NCBI GenBank assembly: GCA_018266355.1
Contig: JAFEAP010000004.1
Location: 1 to 64,000 of the forward strand
Direction: 5' to 3'
Origin: Bdellovibrionales bacterium
Lineage (GTDB): Bacteria; Bdellovibrionota; UBA1018
Length of the DNA stretch: 64,000 bases
The notes under the pieces were generated by a model. That model saw only the letters and a program-made list of their open reading frames with translations, was not told the origin of the DNA and ran no database searches. The position numbers were made by a program, and so were the translations under genes. This document shows, one piece after another, positions 8,008 through 17,291 of the stretch. Every line of letters begins with the position of its first letter. Position 1 is the first letter of the stretch.

Positions 8008-11000
8008 ATGGAAGTATTAGGTAAAATAACAGATAGTCTACCATTAAATAGTCCATCAGGAAGTTGGAGAAAAGCTAAAAATATTGTTCTAACTAAGAAT
8101 AGACAATCTATAGCTAATGAAGATGGATTTCAATTATGTTCTATTGTAAATGGAAATCTTATAGGTAAAATTACTTTACCTGAAGGTGCTGTTATTTTTT
8201 CCGTGGATGGAATTTATAGTGAAATAGGATTATTTATTAATGATACATATATACCCAAACTTAGAACTGTTACTTTAGGTTTTGACATAAATTTTCCAAT
8301 AGAAGGGGTTTATCAATATAATTATAATCAAGAATTAATAATTGGTTGGACTGATTTTAATAAGACTATAAAAATACTTAATCTAACTAATTTACCTTTT
8401 GCTCTTACTCCAGCTTTAGAATTAGTTAATCCTTCACAAATTACTTTAGCTGAACTTAATCCTTTATTTTCAATGCCTAAATTTGATTTAGTACAAGAAA
8501 ATAATGGAGGTGGAGTATTACCTGAAGGTTCTATATATCTTGCATTAGCTTATTATATTAATGATAATGATTTAACTAATATATCTATATTAAGTAATCC
8601 TATACCTGTATTTAAAAGTAGTACTAGAGATTATACTAATGCTCCTAGAGTATATAAAGTATCTTATCCTGATTTTGATCATCCATCACATCCTAGTCAT
8701 AGATTTCCTACATACTACAATCCTCAAGCTGGAGTTAGTTATAATGGTAGTGATGTATATTCAACTGGTAATAATGAATATCCAGCTAATAGTTATTTAG
8801 ATAGTAATTATATTAATACATTTAATCCTTCAATGGTTGCAGAAAATGTAAATTATGATTCAGGTACATCAGATTACGGTTCTTCAACTTTACCTAAATC
8901 ATTTAATATAAGAATATCTAATTTAGATACTAATTATTCTAAATTTATATTATATACGATAGTTAAAACTAAAGATGGTACTACTGCATATAAATATTCT
9001 GATTTTACTATAGGTTCATCTACATTTGATTTTTTATTAAGTTCAGTAGGAATTGAACAAGTAGTATTAGATGATATTCTAATTCCTAAATCTACTGATG
9101 TTTTAACCTGTAAAACTATGACTTCTTTTGAAAAGAGGTTATATCTAGGTAATATTAAAAGTAGACCTATATTAGATTTTCAAAAATATGCCAACAATAT
9201 CAAAGTTAATTGGATAGATAATAATTTAACTAATGATGTTGCAAATGGTAATATAGATGACCATTATTATAATAGCGCATTATTATGTTTCGATAGTAGA
9301 ACTTTTACTCCATTTGAAGTATATGGATTTAATATACATTTTGTATATAAAGATGGTACTGTAACTGAAGGTTATCATATTCCTGGTAGAGAAGCAAATA
9401 GTGGTGATAAAGATGTTTTTTCTACTATTTCAGATGCTTCTGATTGTGAATTAGAAATAGCTGATTCTAATACTAAAAGATTTCATTTAAGAGATACTAG
9501 TACTAGAGTTGGAAATTTTCAATTAGGATATTGGGAAAATAAAGATGAATTATATCCTAATTTGCCTACATCAGAAATATGGGATTCTACTGGTCAAATA
9601 GGAACTTTATCAGGAACTAATGTAAGGCATCATAGAATGCCAACTCATAGAACTTTATATAATAGTACTACTATTGGTGCCGTAATGAATAAAACTATAT
9701 TACTTAAATTTAGTAATATATATATTCCAACTGATATAGCTAACCAAGTTCAGGGATTTTTTATAAGTTATAATAAGAGAACTATAGAAAATAGCTTAAT
9801 TCTAGGCGAATCTTTAACTCTTAATAAGAACAGTCTTACTGATGAAATTGCATCTTATCAAAGAAATGATGATGATTTAAGATTTTATGATTATGATTTA
9901 ATTAGAAAAAAACCTGCTATATCTCCTACTTATATTAAAATAGTTAGTAATCAGACTTTCGCTCTATCAATGGAGGATAGGTTAGATTCTACTACTACTT
10001 CATATGCTTTATTACCTGAAGATAAAGATAGTTGTCTTAAAATACTATTAAATCATTATGCTGATATAGATAATTATAGCATTCCAGATCTTACTACTGA
10101 TATTGGTTATGGAAATAATCAACCTGGAAATGCGACTTGTACTGAATGTATAATGATTAAAATATCTAAAGTTAATAATACTAGTATTCAATATACTGGA
10201 TTACGTAATTATGCTGTTAATTTTCCTTTAACTTGCCAATTAGTTCAAAATTTATATAATGTATATGGGCCATATGGAGAACAATCTACTGTAAGATTAA
10301 GTGAAATGATACCTATCAATGGTTCAAATACTTATGATACTGGTAATATTTCTAATGGAGATACTTATTTAACAAGACAATTATTTTTAGAAGTAGGTGG
10401 ATTTAGATTTAATAATCCATATAAAACTGAAAATAAACAAGGTTTATATACTTGGTTAAGAGTTAGTACTGTATATTCTAAAACTAATTATGGTTTCATA
10501 TGTTGTCCTACTCCAGCTTTAGATTATAGTAGTGCTTATAATTATCCGTATCAATTTATAAAAAGTATAGCTACTATAGATACTCCTTATTTAATAGAAG
10601 AAAAAGTAGAACAAACATCAGGTGGTACTCCTCAATCTCCTATACAAAAGTACATGGTACAAGTCATTAATTACAATGAAGCTTTAAATAGTATTAATGA
10701 TATAATTGATGATGGTACGTTTAACCCTATAAAAAAAGATGTAAGAATAAATCCTTTTATAATTAGAAAAAGTATTATTCAACAATCTGAAAGTTTAGTC
10801 ATTGGTTGGAGATCATTTCTAGCTAATGATTATTATGAAATGAATAGAGATAAAGGTGAAATATGGAAACTTAGTTCTTATCAAAGAATGTTACTTATTC
10901 ATCAAAAATTTAGTCTTTATTATGCTCCAATCAAAGATATAATGACAGCTCCATCTTCAGGAAATACAACTGAAATTTATTTAGGTACTGGAGATATTTT

Positions 11001-11973
11001 TGATAGACCTCCTTTTGAAGCTATAACAACTGATGAAGGAGTATGTGGTTGTCAAAGTCAATTTGCTACTTTTGTATGTGAATATGGATATTTTTCTATA
11101 GATTTACAAAAAGGTCAGGTTTTTCTATTTAACGGGAAACTTAACAGATTATCTGATAAAGGATTAATGAATGAACTTAGAGAAGTTATTCAAACTGCTC
11201 CTACTAATATTGATAATCCTTATTTAAATAAAGGATTTAGTGCTGGATATGATTATCAAAACAAAAGAATATTATTTACTCTTAATAATAAGAATGACGA
11301 TGGAAAAATAACTTATTTCACTTATAGTTATAGTTGTGAATATGAGTTTTGGGTTTCTTTACATGATTATAACCCATGTGCGTATATATTTAATAGAAAA
11401 GGTTTATATTCTCTTTCTACTTTAAATAATGGGATATATAAAAATAATGTACCTGGAATAAAAGGTATTTATTATACATCTGATATTTATCCTTTTGAAA
11501 TAGACATACTATATAATACAAAAGTAAATGGAAAAGAAGTTATTAGTAACTCTACTATTGATAAAACATTATATTGTTTATTTTGGCAGACATTAGTACA
11601 AGACTTACAAGGTAATACTTATTTTAAGGATACAATTACTAGTGTTTGTGTTTATACTAATAGTCAAAGTACAGGAATTATTAATGTAAAAGAAAAAAAT
11701 CCAATATGGTTTAATGGTAATGGTAGAGAATTAGATGAAGGTTGGTATTATAATGATTTGAGAGATATTGCCAAAGATAGAAATATATTTATTCATGATA
11801 ATAGAGGCAATATAAATCTAAATAATATTTCAACTTCATCGGCTTGGTTTAAAAAGTCAAAAATTATTAGTAAATTTATGATTGTTAAGCTTTCCTATGA
11901 TAATGTATCTCAGAGAGATATTTATCTTAGTAATATACAATTTTTAGATAGAATTATATCAGATAGAATATGA
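8008..11973 (+). CDS. Large tail protein (muzzle/tail-tube-like), 1321 aa
   Basis: The N-terminal region has repeated short beta-strand units typical of propeller-like tail tubular proteins, starting with a KNIVLTKNRQSIANEDGF segment of the sort seen in tail tubular protein B and stabilisation proteins. The rest is a very long beta-rich protein with many Asn, Tyr and Ser residues and a Cys cluster near 1010 (GVCGCQSQ). In crAss-like phages a protein of this size at this position forms the tail muzzle around the tail hub. It shares four bases with the next gene. Confidence in the structural role is good, less so in the exact part. Confidence 0.6.
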   Translation: MEVLGKITDSLPLNSPSGSWRKAKNIVLTKNRQSIANEDGFQLCSIVNGNLIGKITLPEGAVIFSVDGIYSEIGLFINDTYIPKLRTVTLGFDINFPIEGVYQYNYNQELIIGWTDFNKTIKILNLTNLPFALTPALELVNPSQITLAELNPLFSMPKFDLVQENNGGGVLPEGSIYLALAYYINDNDLTNISILSNPIPVFKSSTRDYTNAPRVYKVSYPDFDHPSHPSHRFPTYYNPQAGVSYNGSDVYSTGNNEYPANSYLDSNYINTFNPSMVAENVNYDSGTSDYGSSTLPKSFNIRISNLDTNYSKFILYTIVKTKDGTTAYKYSDFTIGSSTFDFLLSSVGIEQVVLDDILIPKSTDVLTCKTMTSFEKRLYLGNIKSRPILDFQKYANNIKVNWIDNNLTNDVANGNIDDHYYNSALLCFDSRTFTPFEVYGFNIHFVYKDGTVTEGYHIPGREANSGDKDVFSTISDASDCELEIADSNTKRFHLRDTSTRVGNFQLGYWENKDELYPNLPTSEIWDSTGQIGTLSGTNVRHHRMPTHRTLYNSTTIGAVMNKTILLKFSNIYIPTDIANQVQGFFISYNKRTIENSLILGESLTLNKNSLTDEIASYQRNDDDLRFYDYDLIRKKPAISPTYIKIVSNQTFALSMEDRLDSTTTSYALLPEDKDSCLKILLNHYADIDNYSIPDLTTDIGYGNNQPGNATCTECIMIKISKVNNTSIQYTGLRNYAVNFPLTCQLVQNLYNVYGPYGEQSTVRLSEMIPINGSNTYDTGNISNGDTYLTRQLFLEVGGFRFNNPYKTENKQGLYTWLRVSTVYSKTNYGFICCPTPALDYSSAYNYPYQFIKSIATIDTPYLIEEKVEQTSGGTPQSPIQKYMVQVINYNEALNSINDIIDDGTFNPIKKDVRINPFIIRKSIIQQSESLVIGWRSFLANDYYEMNRDKGEIWKLSSYQRMLLIHQKFSLYYAPIKDIMTAPSSGNTTEIYLGTGDIFDRPPFEAITTDEGVCGCQSQFATFVCEYGYFSIDLQKGQVFLFNGKLNRLSDKGLMNELREVIQTAPTNIDNPYLNKGFSAGYDYQNKRILFTLNNKNDDGKITYFTYSYSCEYEFWVSLHDYNPCAYIFNRKGLYSLSTLNNGIYKNNVPGIKGIYYTSDIYPFEIDILYNTKVNGKEVISNSTIDKTLYCLFWQTLVQDLQGNTYFKDTITSVCVYTNSQSTGIINVKEKNPIWFNGNGRELDEGWYYNDLRDIAKDRNIFIHDNRGNINLNNISTSSAWFKKSKIISKFMIVKLSYDNVSQRDIYLSNIQFLDRIISDRI

Positions 11974-14066
11974 GTACTAAAGCTAGATTTAATAGAATCC
12001 CTAGATATAGTATGGGGGGTTTTGATATTAGTAGCATTATGGGAGGTGGTGGAGGCGGTGATATGATGGGAAGTGGTATAGTTGATACTTTTAACACTAA
12101 AATTGCTGAACAAGACCCTGGATATGGACAAGGGGCTGCAATGGGCGGAGCAGTAGGAAGTGCTTTTGGGCCTATTGGTAAAATGGTAGGTTCTACAATA
12201 GGAGGTATGCTTGGTGGTATAGCTATGAGTGGGGAAACTAGAAGAGCAATACCACAACGTTTAATAGATGAAAGAAAAACTGGAGCTAACCAATTAGCTA
12301 ATCTAACTACTAATAATTATAATAGATTTCCTATTAATGGTTATCCTAATTATATTTATGCTCGTGGTGGTAAATTACGTGTAAGAGGTGAAGAAGAATT
12401 AACTAATTACACTCCTCAAGAATTTGGTACTAGAAGTAGTCATGAAATGTATGTATCTCCGTATACTTTGTTGAAGTATATGTTTCCTAGAAGAAGGAGA
12501 TTTGAAGATGGAGGCAAATTACCTGAATATAGTGAAGGTGGTAAAATTCATATAAAACCTGAAAATAGAGGTAAATTTACTGCTTCTGCTAAAGCTCATG
12601 GTATGGGAGTACAAGAATATGCTAGACATGTTCTAGCTAATCCTCATGCTTCTGCTACTATGAAAAAAAGAGCTAACTTTGCTAGAAATGCCGCTAAGTG
12701 GCATCATGGTGATGGTAGTCCATTAGAACAAATAGAAGATGGCCCAAATGTTCATCCAACTTTAGGTGGTAAACTTATCCCGTTAAATGATGAAGCCTCA
12801 CTTGTAGTAGGTGATAATCATGGTCAAGATTCAGATAATGATGGTAATGAAGGTGTTACTATGATTAATCCTGAAACTGGACAACCTTATGCTGAAGTAG
12901 AAAATGGTGAAGTAATTACATCCGATAATGATGTAATATCTGATAGAATTAAATTACCTGATGGTAGGTCTGTAGCAGAAGCTTTTATTCCTTTACAAAC
13001 TGAAGAAGGTAAACTAAAGAAAAAAATAGAAAAGGGTGGTAATATTTATAAAGTAAATCATTATAAAAGAGATTTACAAGATATTCAAGCCCAAGAACAA
13101 CAACTTTTAGATTATTCAGAAAGTATGAGAGAAAGATATGCTAATATGCCTAATAAAATGGCTATGGGTGGTAAACTTAGAAAATATGCTTTAGGTCAGG
13201 ATGGGCAATTTTTAATTCCTACTGATGATAATGAATATGATAATGAATACTATGATGGTAATTCTAATCCATATCAAACCCCAAAGATAGGATTTCAATC
13301 TATTCTTAATGATGTAAATTCATCTAATGATAATCAATATGCTCCTGCTCCAGCTACTAAACCTGCTAATAATAAATTTTTAACTGGTTTACAAAATGGA
13401 ATAGGTAATGCTACAGGATTTATATCTAATATCTATAATGCTATAGCTAATAATAAAGTTAAACCTCTTCCTAATCCTTCAACTTATAATATAGCTAATC
13501 TTAAAACTACATATAATGTAAATCCTCAACTTAATGCTATAGATTCTGAGACTAAATCTATGGATAAATATATAAATAATAATACATCTAATGGGGTTAC
13601 TGCAAGAGTAAATCGTATTGGTAATTCAGCTAGACGTATAGCTGCTTATAATCAAGTATTAGCTAATAAAGAAAATATAGAAACTGGATTAATTAATCAA
13701 GCTGCTATGAATGGTCAGCAAATAGGTAATCAGAATATAGACTTAGTTAATCAAAATAAGAAAGATATTTGGAATTTAGATAAATATAAATTAGATGAAA
13801 CTTCTCGAAACTTGACTGAAATAGAATATAAACTTCAGCAAATGGATAGAGATAAAAGACAAAATCAATTAGATTATACTAAAATAGCTACTGATCTATT
13901 AGGTAAATCTAATGATTCATATAGTATGTTAATGGGAACTGATGCTTTTGATGAATCTGTAAAATCAAATCCGGCTCTTAAAGCGAGTTTATATAAATAT
14001 GTATCTCGTCAAGGTAATGAAAAATTACTTCAAAGATTTATTGATTTATATGGTAAAGTAGAATAA
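11970..14066 (+). CDS. Virion internal/ejection protein with glycine-rich N-terminus, 698 aa
   Basis: Residues 15-95 are rich in Gly, Ala and Met with membrane-active character (SIMGGGGGGDMMG; GGAVGSAFGPIG). A module at about 190-250 reads GGKIHIKPENRGKFTASA then GMGVQEYARHVLAN and RANFARNAAKW, a conserved stretch I know from many phage virion proteins without assigned function. The C-terminal 300 residues look helical and Asn/Gln rich. Small Gly-rich N-termini of this kind suit proteins ejected across membranes. It starts four bases before the previous stop. Confidence 0.55.
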   Translation: MSTKARFNRIPRYSMGGFDISSIMGGGGGGDMMGSGIVDTFNTKIAEQDPGYGQGAAMGGAVGSAFGPIGKMVGSTIGGMLGGIAMSGETRRAIPQRLIDERKTGANQLANLTTNNYNRFPINGYPNYIYARGGKLRVRGEEELTNYTPQEFGTRSSHEMYVSPYTLLKYMFPRRRRFEDGGKLPEYSEGGKIHIKPENRGKFTASAKAHGMGVQEYARHVLANPHASATMKKRANFARNAAKWHHGDGSPLEQIEDGPNVHPTLGGKLIPLNDEASLVVGDNHGQDSDNDGNEGVTMINPETGQPYAEVENGEVITSDNDVISDRIKLPDGRSVAEAFIPLQTEEGKLKKKIEKGGNIYKVNHYKRDLQDIQAQEQQLLDYSESMRERYANMPNKMAMGGKLRKYALGQDGQFLIPTDDNEYDNEYYDGNSNPYQTPKIGFQSILNDVNSSNDNQYAPAPATKPANNKFLTGLQNGIGNATGFISNIYNAIANNKVKPLPNPSTYNIANLKTTYNVNPQLNAIDSETKSMDKYINNNTSNGVTARVNRIGNSARRIAAYNQVLANKENIETGLINQAAMNGQQIGNQNIDLVNQNKKDIWNLDKYKLDETSRNLTEIEYKLQQMDRDKRQNQLDYTKIATDLLGKSNDSYSMLMGTDAFDESVKSNPALKASLYKYVSRQGNEKLLQRFIDLYGKVE

Positions 14067-14069
14067 TAT

Positions 14070-17000
14070 ATGGCAGACGAGAGATTACAAGGTGGTGGAA
14101 GCAATGGATTTCAATTTGGTGGATTTAGTTATGCTAAACCAGTATCTAAGTACGTTGGTAATAATGTAGAAGGTATCAAAAATCTTACTGATTTAAATCA
14201 GGAGAAACATAATCTTGTAAAAAAGAATATGGATGATACTGAAATTTATTTAAATAATCTCGATGTAGCTAATAATCCTAGCGATCAAGCTATCAAGCAA
14301 AATGCTATTGATAGTTATAAAAATCTAATGAAGAACGTAGAAACTTCAGGTGATTATGTAGGTGGAGTAGATGCTGCTCAATCTGCTGCTAAGGATATTG
14401 CTTTAAATAAAGGATTAGCTTATATTACAGGGAAAAAAGCAGAATTTAATGCTGCTACTAAAGATGCTGCTTCTCGTCTTGGTAAACCAGCTAAGGACGG
14501 CGGTATAGATCAGAAAATGTATGATAGAGTACAACGTGATATAGCAGATTATGATGGTGCTCAACCTATTACTGATAATCAGGGTAGAATAATAGGATAT
14601 ACTGGTAAATCAGTATCTACTATGCCTAAGTATGCTGATTTACAAGGTAAGGTTATAGAATTTGGTAAGAATTGGAAACCTAATACAGTAAATTTTGATA
14701 TATTAAAAGGTGCTGATGGTAAATATTATCGTGCTATAATGAAAGCTGATGGTACTTATGATTTACAACAACATAAAGAAGAAGTAACTGGTGAAGAACT
14801 TAATAGAGCTTTTACTAATTATCTACTAGCTGATTCAGAATCTAATGATTATTTGGATTATACTTCTCGTAGACCTAAAGAAGTTTTTGCTGGTGATTCT
14901 GAGAGAGAAGCTAATGGCATAAGAACTAATAAACAATTAATACAAGATTATCTTATTAAAGTAAATGCTAGTGATCCTGAAACTACTAGTAAAATTTTAA
15001 CTTTAGATGACGATGCTTTAGTTAAAATGTATGATAAGACTAGTGCTATAAATAATGCTATTAGAGCTTCTATTGATAAATATGCTTATTCTAAAGAATG
15101 GGCTACTGATATTAAAGATAGTTTAGAAACTAGACTTAAATTAGCTGCTGCTAAAAAGAAAGGTAGTAAAAAAGAATGGGATATACAAGAAAAATCTGAT
15201 TATCCTCAATTTCCTATTTCAAAACCTATTAGAAATCCTAATCAATTACCTGAAGATTTACCAAGTCATAATATAGCTATTGCCGATTTACAAAAAAGAA
15301 ATATAGCTTTACAAGATGAGATAACTAAAACTCGTCCTACTAATTATGATAAATTATCTCAAGCTGATAAAGATCAAATAGATAATCAAATAGCTAAAAA
15401 ACGTAATGAGTTACTCATTAATCAAAATAGAATTAGTCAATTAGAAAATAAAAAGAAGGAAGCTGCTGAACAAGTACTTCAATCTAATCCTAGTTTAGCT
15501 AAAGCATATGAAAGTGCAACTAAAGTAATTGAACCTACAACTGATGAAACTGTAGCTATTGATGATGCAGCTAGATATATGGCTACTAGAAGTGGTACTT
15601 TTGATAAAAAAGCTTATGATTTTTATTTAAAGGATTTACTAAATAACAGTAGTTTATCTACAGCCAATTTACAAAATCAACTATTAGCTTTAAAGAGTAA
15701 AAAAGATAATTCAGGTAAGACTTATTATAGAGATATAATGCACCAAAGCGAACCTTATCCTGAATTTACAGCTAAAGATCAAAAGGATTTTGATGCTTTA
15801 AATAAAGCTATTGGGTATTTCTCTAGGCTAGATAAAGTTAGTCCTGATATATCTAAATATAATGAAGCTTTGAGTAAACAAATGAAAGATAATGCTCAAA
15901 ATGCTTCTCATCAATACCAATATGCTGATTTATCTCAAGATATAGATAAGGGCGATGGTGGAGAAAGTTTCTTTACTCATAGTACTACTCAGTATTTTAA
16001 AAATAATATGGGAGCTTTCCAAGTCTTAGATGATGACGGTGCTACTCTTCATAATATTCAAGATGTTATTAAGCCTACTAAAGATAAAGATGGAAGGTTA
16101 GAATATAACGGGAAAATTATAGGTATAACTAATGAACCAGTAGGTAGATTGGGGCATCTCCCTGTATATTCAGAAACACTGGAAAATGGACAAACACAAG
16201 TTCATATTCTAGTACCATCTAAACCTGATGATTTTCAAAGATTTGCTTATAATGCTATTACTAAAGATAGAACCAGTGTAGCAGCTATAAAAAATCTTGA
16301 AAAATTAGGTATTACTCAGAATGATGTTAATGGATTATCTGATGTATTACTAGCTAATAATATTGATAGTCAAGTAGGTTGGTTAGATTCTTATCCATCA
16401 GGATGGAATCCTAAGATTATTACTGACCCTACTACTAAAGTTAAACTTAACCAATATCCTGATATAGAAGCTCCTGTAGTTATACCTACTCCTCAAGGCC
16501 CACTTACAGCTAAAGTTATTAGACATACTTCTGCTAATGGTACTGAAACATATAGTGTCATGACTGCTGATAAACCTTATTTTGATAAGAATGGTAATCC
16601 ACAGGCTGTATCATATAATTATATAAATGGTTATCCTAAAGGTAGTTTTGATAATAGAGCTAGTGCTGTAGAAGTATTAAAACAATTACAAGATTATGCT
16701 AATGGTAAAGATCAAACTGATAATGCCATTATAAATAATGAAAGTGGGGGTGATTACACTATAATTAATAAAAAAATAAGTAAAGAAAACGCTAATACTT
16801 GGGCTGTAGGTAAATATCAAATTCAAGTAGGTTCTCATATTGAATCTATTATAAATGCTCTTAAATCTAGTGGAGATTTTCCTACTGGTTTAACTGAACC
16901 CGATTCTAAATCTGCTAGACAGACTATAGCTGAAGCTTTTGCTAATAGTCCTCAAGCTCAAGAAATGGTATATAATCAAACTATCAAACCTGATAATTTA

Positions 17001-17291
17001 GCTGCTGCTAGAGAAAATATGAATAAGCCTAGACCAATTTGGTTAAATAGTTCTATTGCATTACAAATAGCTTCTCATTATCTTGGTAGAGCTGGATTAG
17101 CTAAATTTATAGCTAATTATAATAAATATGGGGAATCTCAAGCTATTAAATTAGCTAATGATTCTATTAAAGTAGATAAAGGTTGGAATATGGATTTTAA
17201 GAAGTATATCTTAAAAGCTACTACTCAACCTAGTGAAGATGATGAAACTGCTGAATCTACTCCTGATAATGAACAAGAAGAACAAGAGTAA
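14070..17291 (+). CDS. Large capsid-cargo/ejection protein with transglycosylase-like domain, 1073 aa
   Basis: The first 860 residues are mostly helical and charged with no membrane segment, as expected for an internal virion protein. The C-terminal part carries NNESGGDY at about residues 889-896 (putative catalytic Glu891), then WAVGKYQIQ and later ALQIASHYLGRAGLAKFIANYN. This order matches lysozyme-like lytic transglycosylase domains (ESGG, then GxxQ, then an Asn-Tyr helix). Such a domain would open peptidoglycan locally during DNA entry. It is followed by the 1457-aa cargo gene, whose start overlaps its stop codon. The enzyme activity is inferred. Confidence 0.6.
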   Translation: MADERLQGGGSNGFQFGGFSYAKPVSKYVGNNVEGIKNLTDLNQEKHNLVKKNMDDTEIYLNNLDVANNPSDQAIKQNAIDSYKNLMKNVETSGDYVGGVDAAQSAAKDIALNKGLAYITGKKAEFNAATKDAASRLGKPAKDGGIDQKMYDRVQRDIADYDGAQPITDNQGRIIGYTGKSVSTMPKYADLQGKVIEFGKNWKPNTVNFDILKGADGKYYRAIMKADGTYDLQQHKEEVTGEELNRAFTNYLLADSESNDYLDYTSRRPKEVFAGDSEREANGIRTNKQLIQDYLIKVNASDPETTSKILTLDDDALVKMYDKTSAINNAIRASIDKYAYSKEWATDIKDSLETRLKLAAAKKKGSKKEWDIQEKSDYPQFPISKPIRNPNQLPEDLPSHNIAIADLQKRNIALQDEITKTRPTNYDKLSQADKDQIDNQIAKKRNELLINQNRISQLENKKKEAAEQVLQSNPSLAKAYESATKVIEPTTDETVAIDDAARYMATRSGTFDKKAYDFYLKDLLNNSSLSTANLQNQLLALKSKKDNSGKTYYRDIMHQSEPYPEFTAKDQKDFDALNKAIGYFSRLDKVSPDISKYNEALSKQMKDNAQNASHQYQYADLSQDIDKGDGGESFFTHSTTQYFKNNMGAFQVLDDDGATLHNIQDVIKPTKDKDGRLEYNGKIIGITNEPVGRLGHLPVYSETLENGQTQVHILVPSKPDDFQRFAYNAITKDRTSVAAIKNLEKLGITQNDVNGLSDVLLANNIDSQVGWLDSYPSGWNPKIITDPTTKVKLNQYPDIEAPVVIPTPQGPLTAKVIRHTSANGTETYSVMTADKPYFDKNGNPQAVSYNYINGYPKGSFDNRASAVEVLKQLQDYANGKDQTDNAIINNESGGDYTIINKKISKENANTWAVGKYQIQVGSHIESIINALKSSGDFPTGLTEPDSKSARQTIAEAFANSPQAQEMVYNQTIKPDNLAAARENMNKPRPIWLNSSIALQIASHYLGRAGLAKFIANYNKYGESQAIKLANDSIKVDKGWNMDFKKYILKATTQPSEDDETAESTPDNEQEEQE
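14425..14435 (+). repeat. Dispersed 11-bp motif TTAnnGGGAAA (one of at least 12 exact sites)
   Basis: This site reads TTACAGGGAAA. The same word occurs at 19952-19962 and 31233-31243 (+) and as its complement at 52258-52268, 54890-54900 and 58440-58450. TTAACGGGAAA occurs at 11129-11139, 25743-25753 and 28102-28112. TTATCGGGAAA occurs at 37022-37032 (+) and as the complement at 20672-20682 and 39737-39747. Near variants lie at 5208, 16104, 22516, 32256, 40184, 43112, 45362 and 53147. Most sites are inside genes and in different reading frames. Confidence 0.75.

Noticed and set aside
11922..12257. Minus-strand ORF of 111 codons
   Set aside because: Antisense of the Gly-rich N-terminus of the 698-aa protein; Ser/Thr/His bias is typical of a shadow frame.
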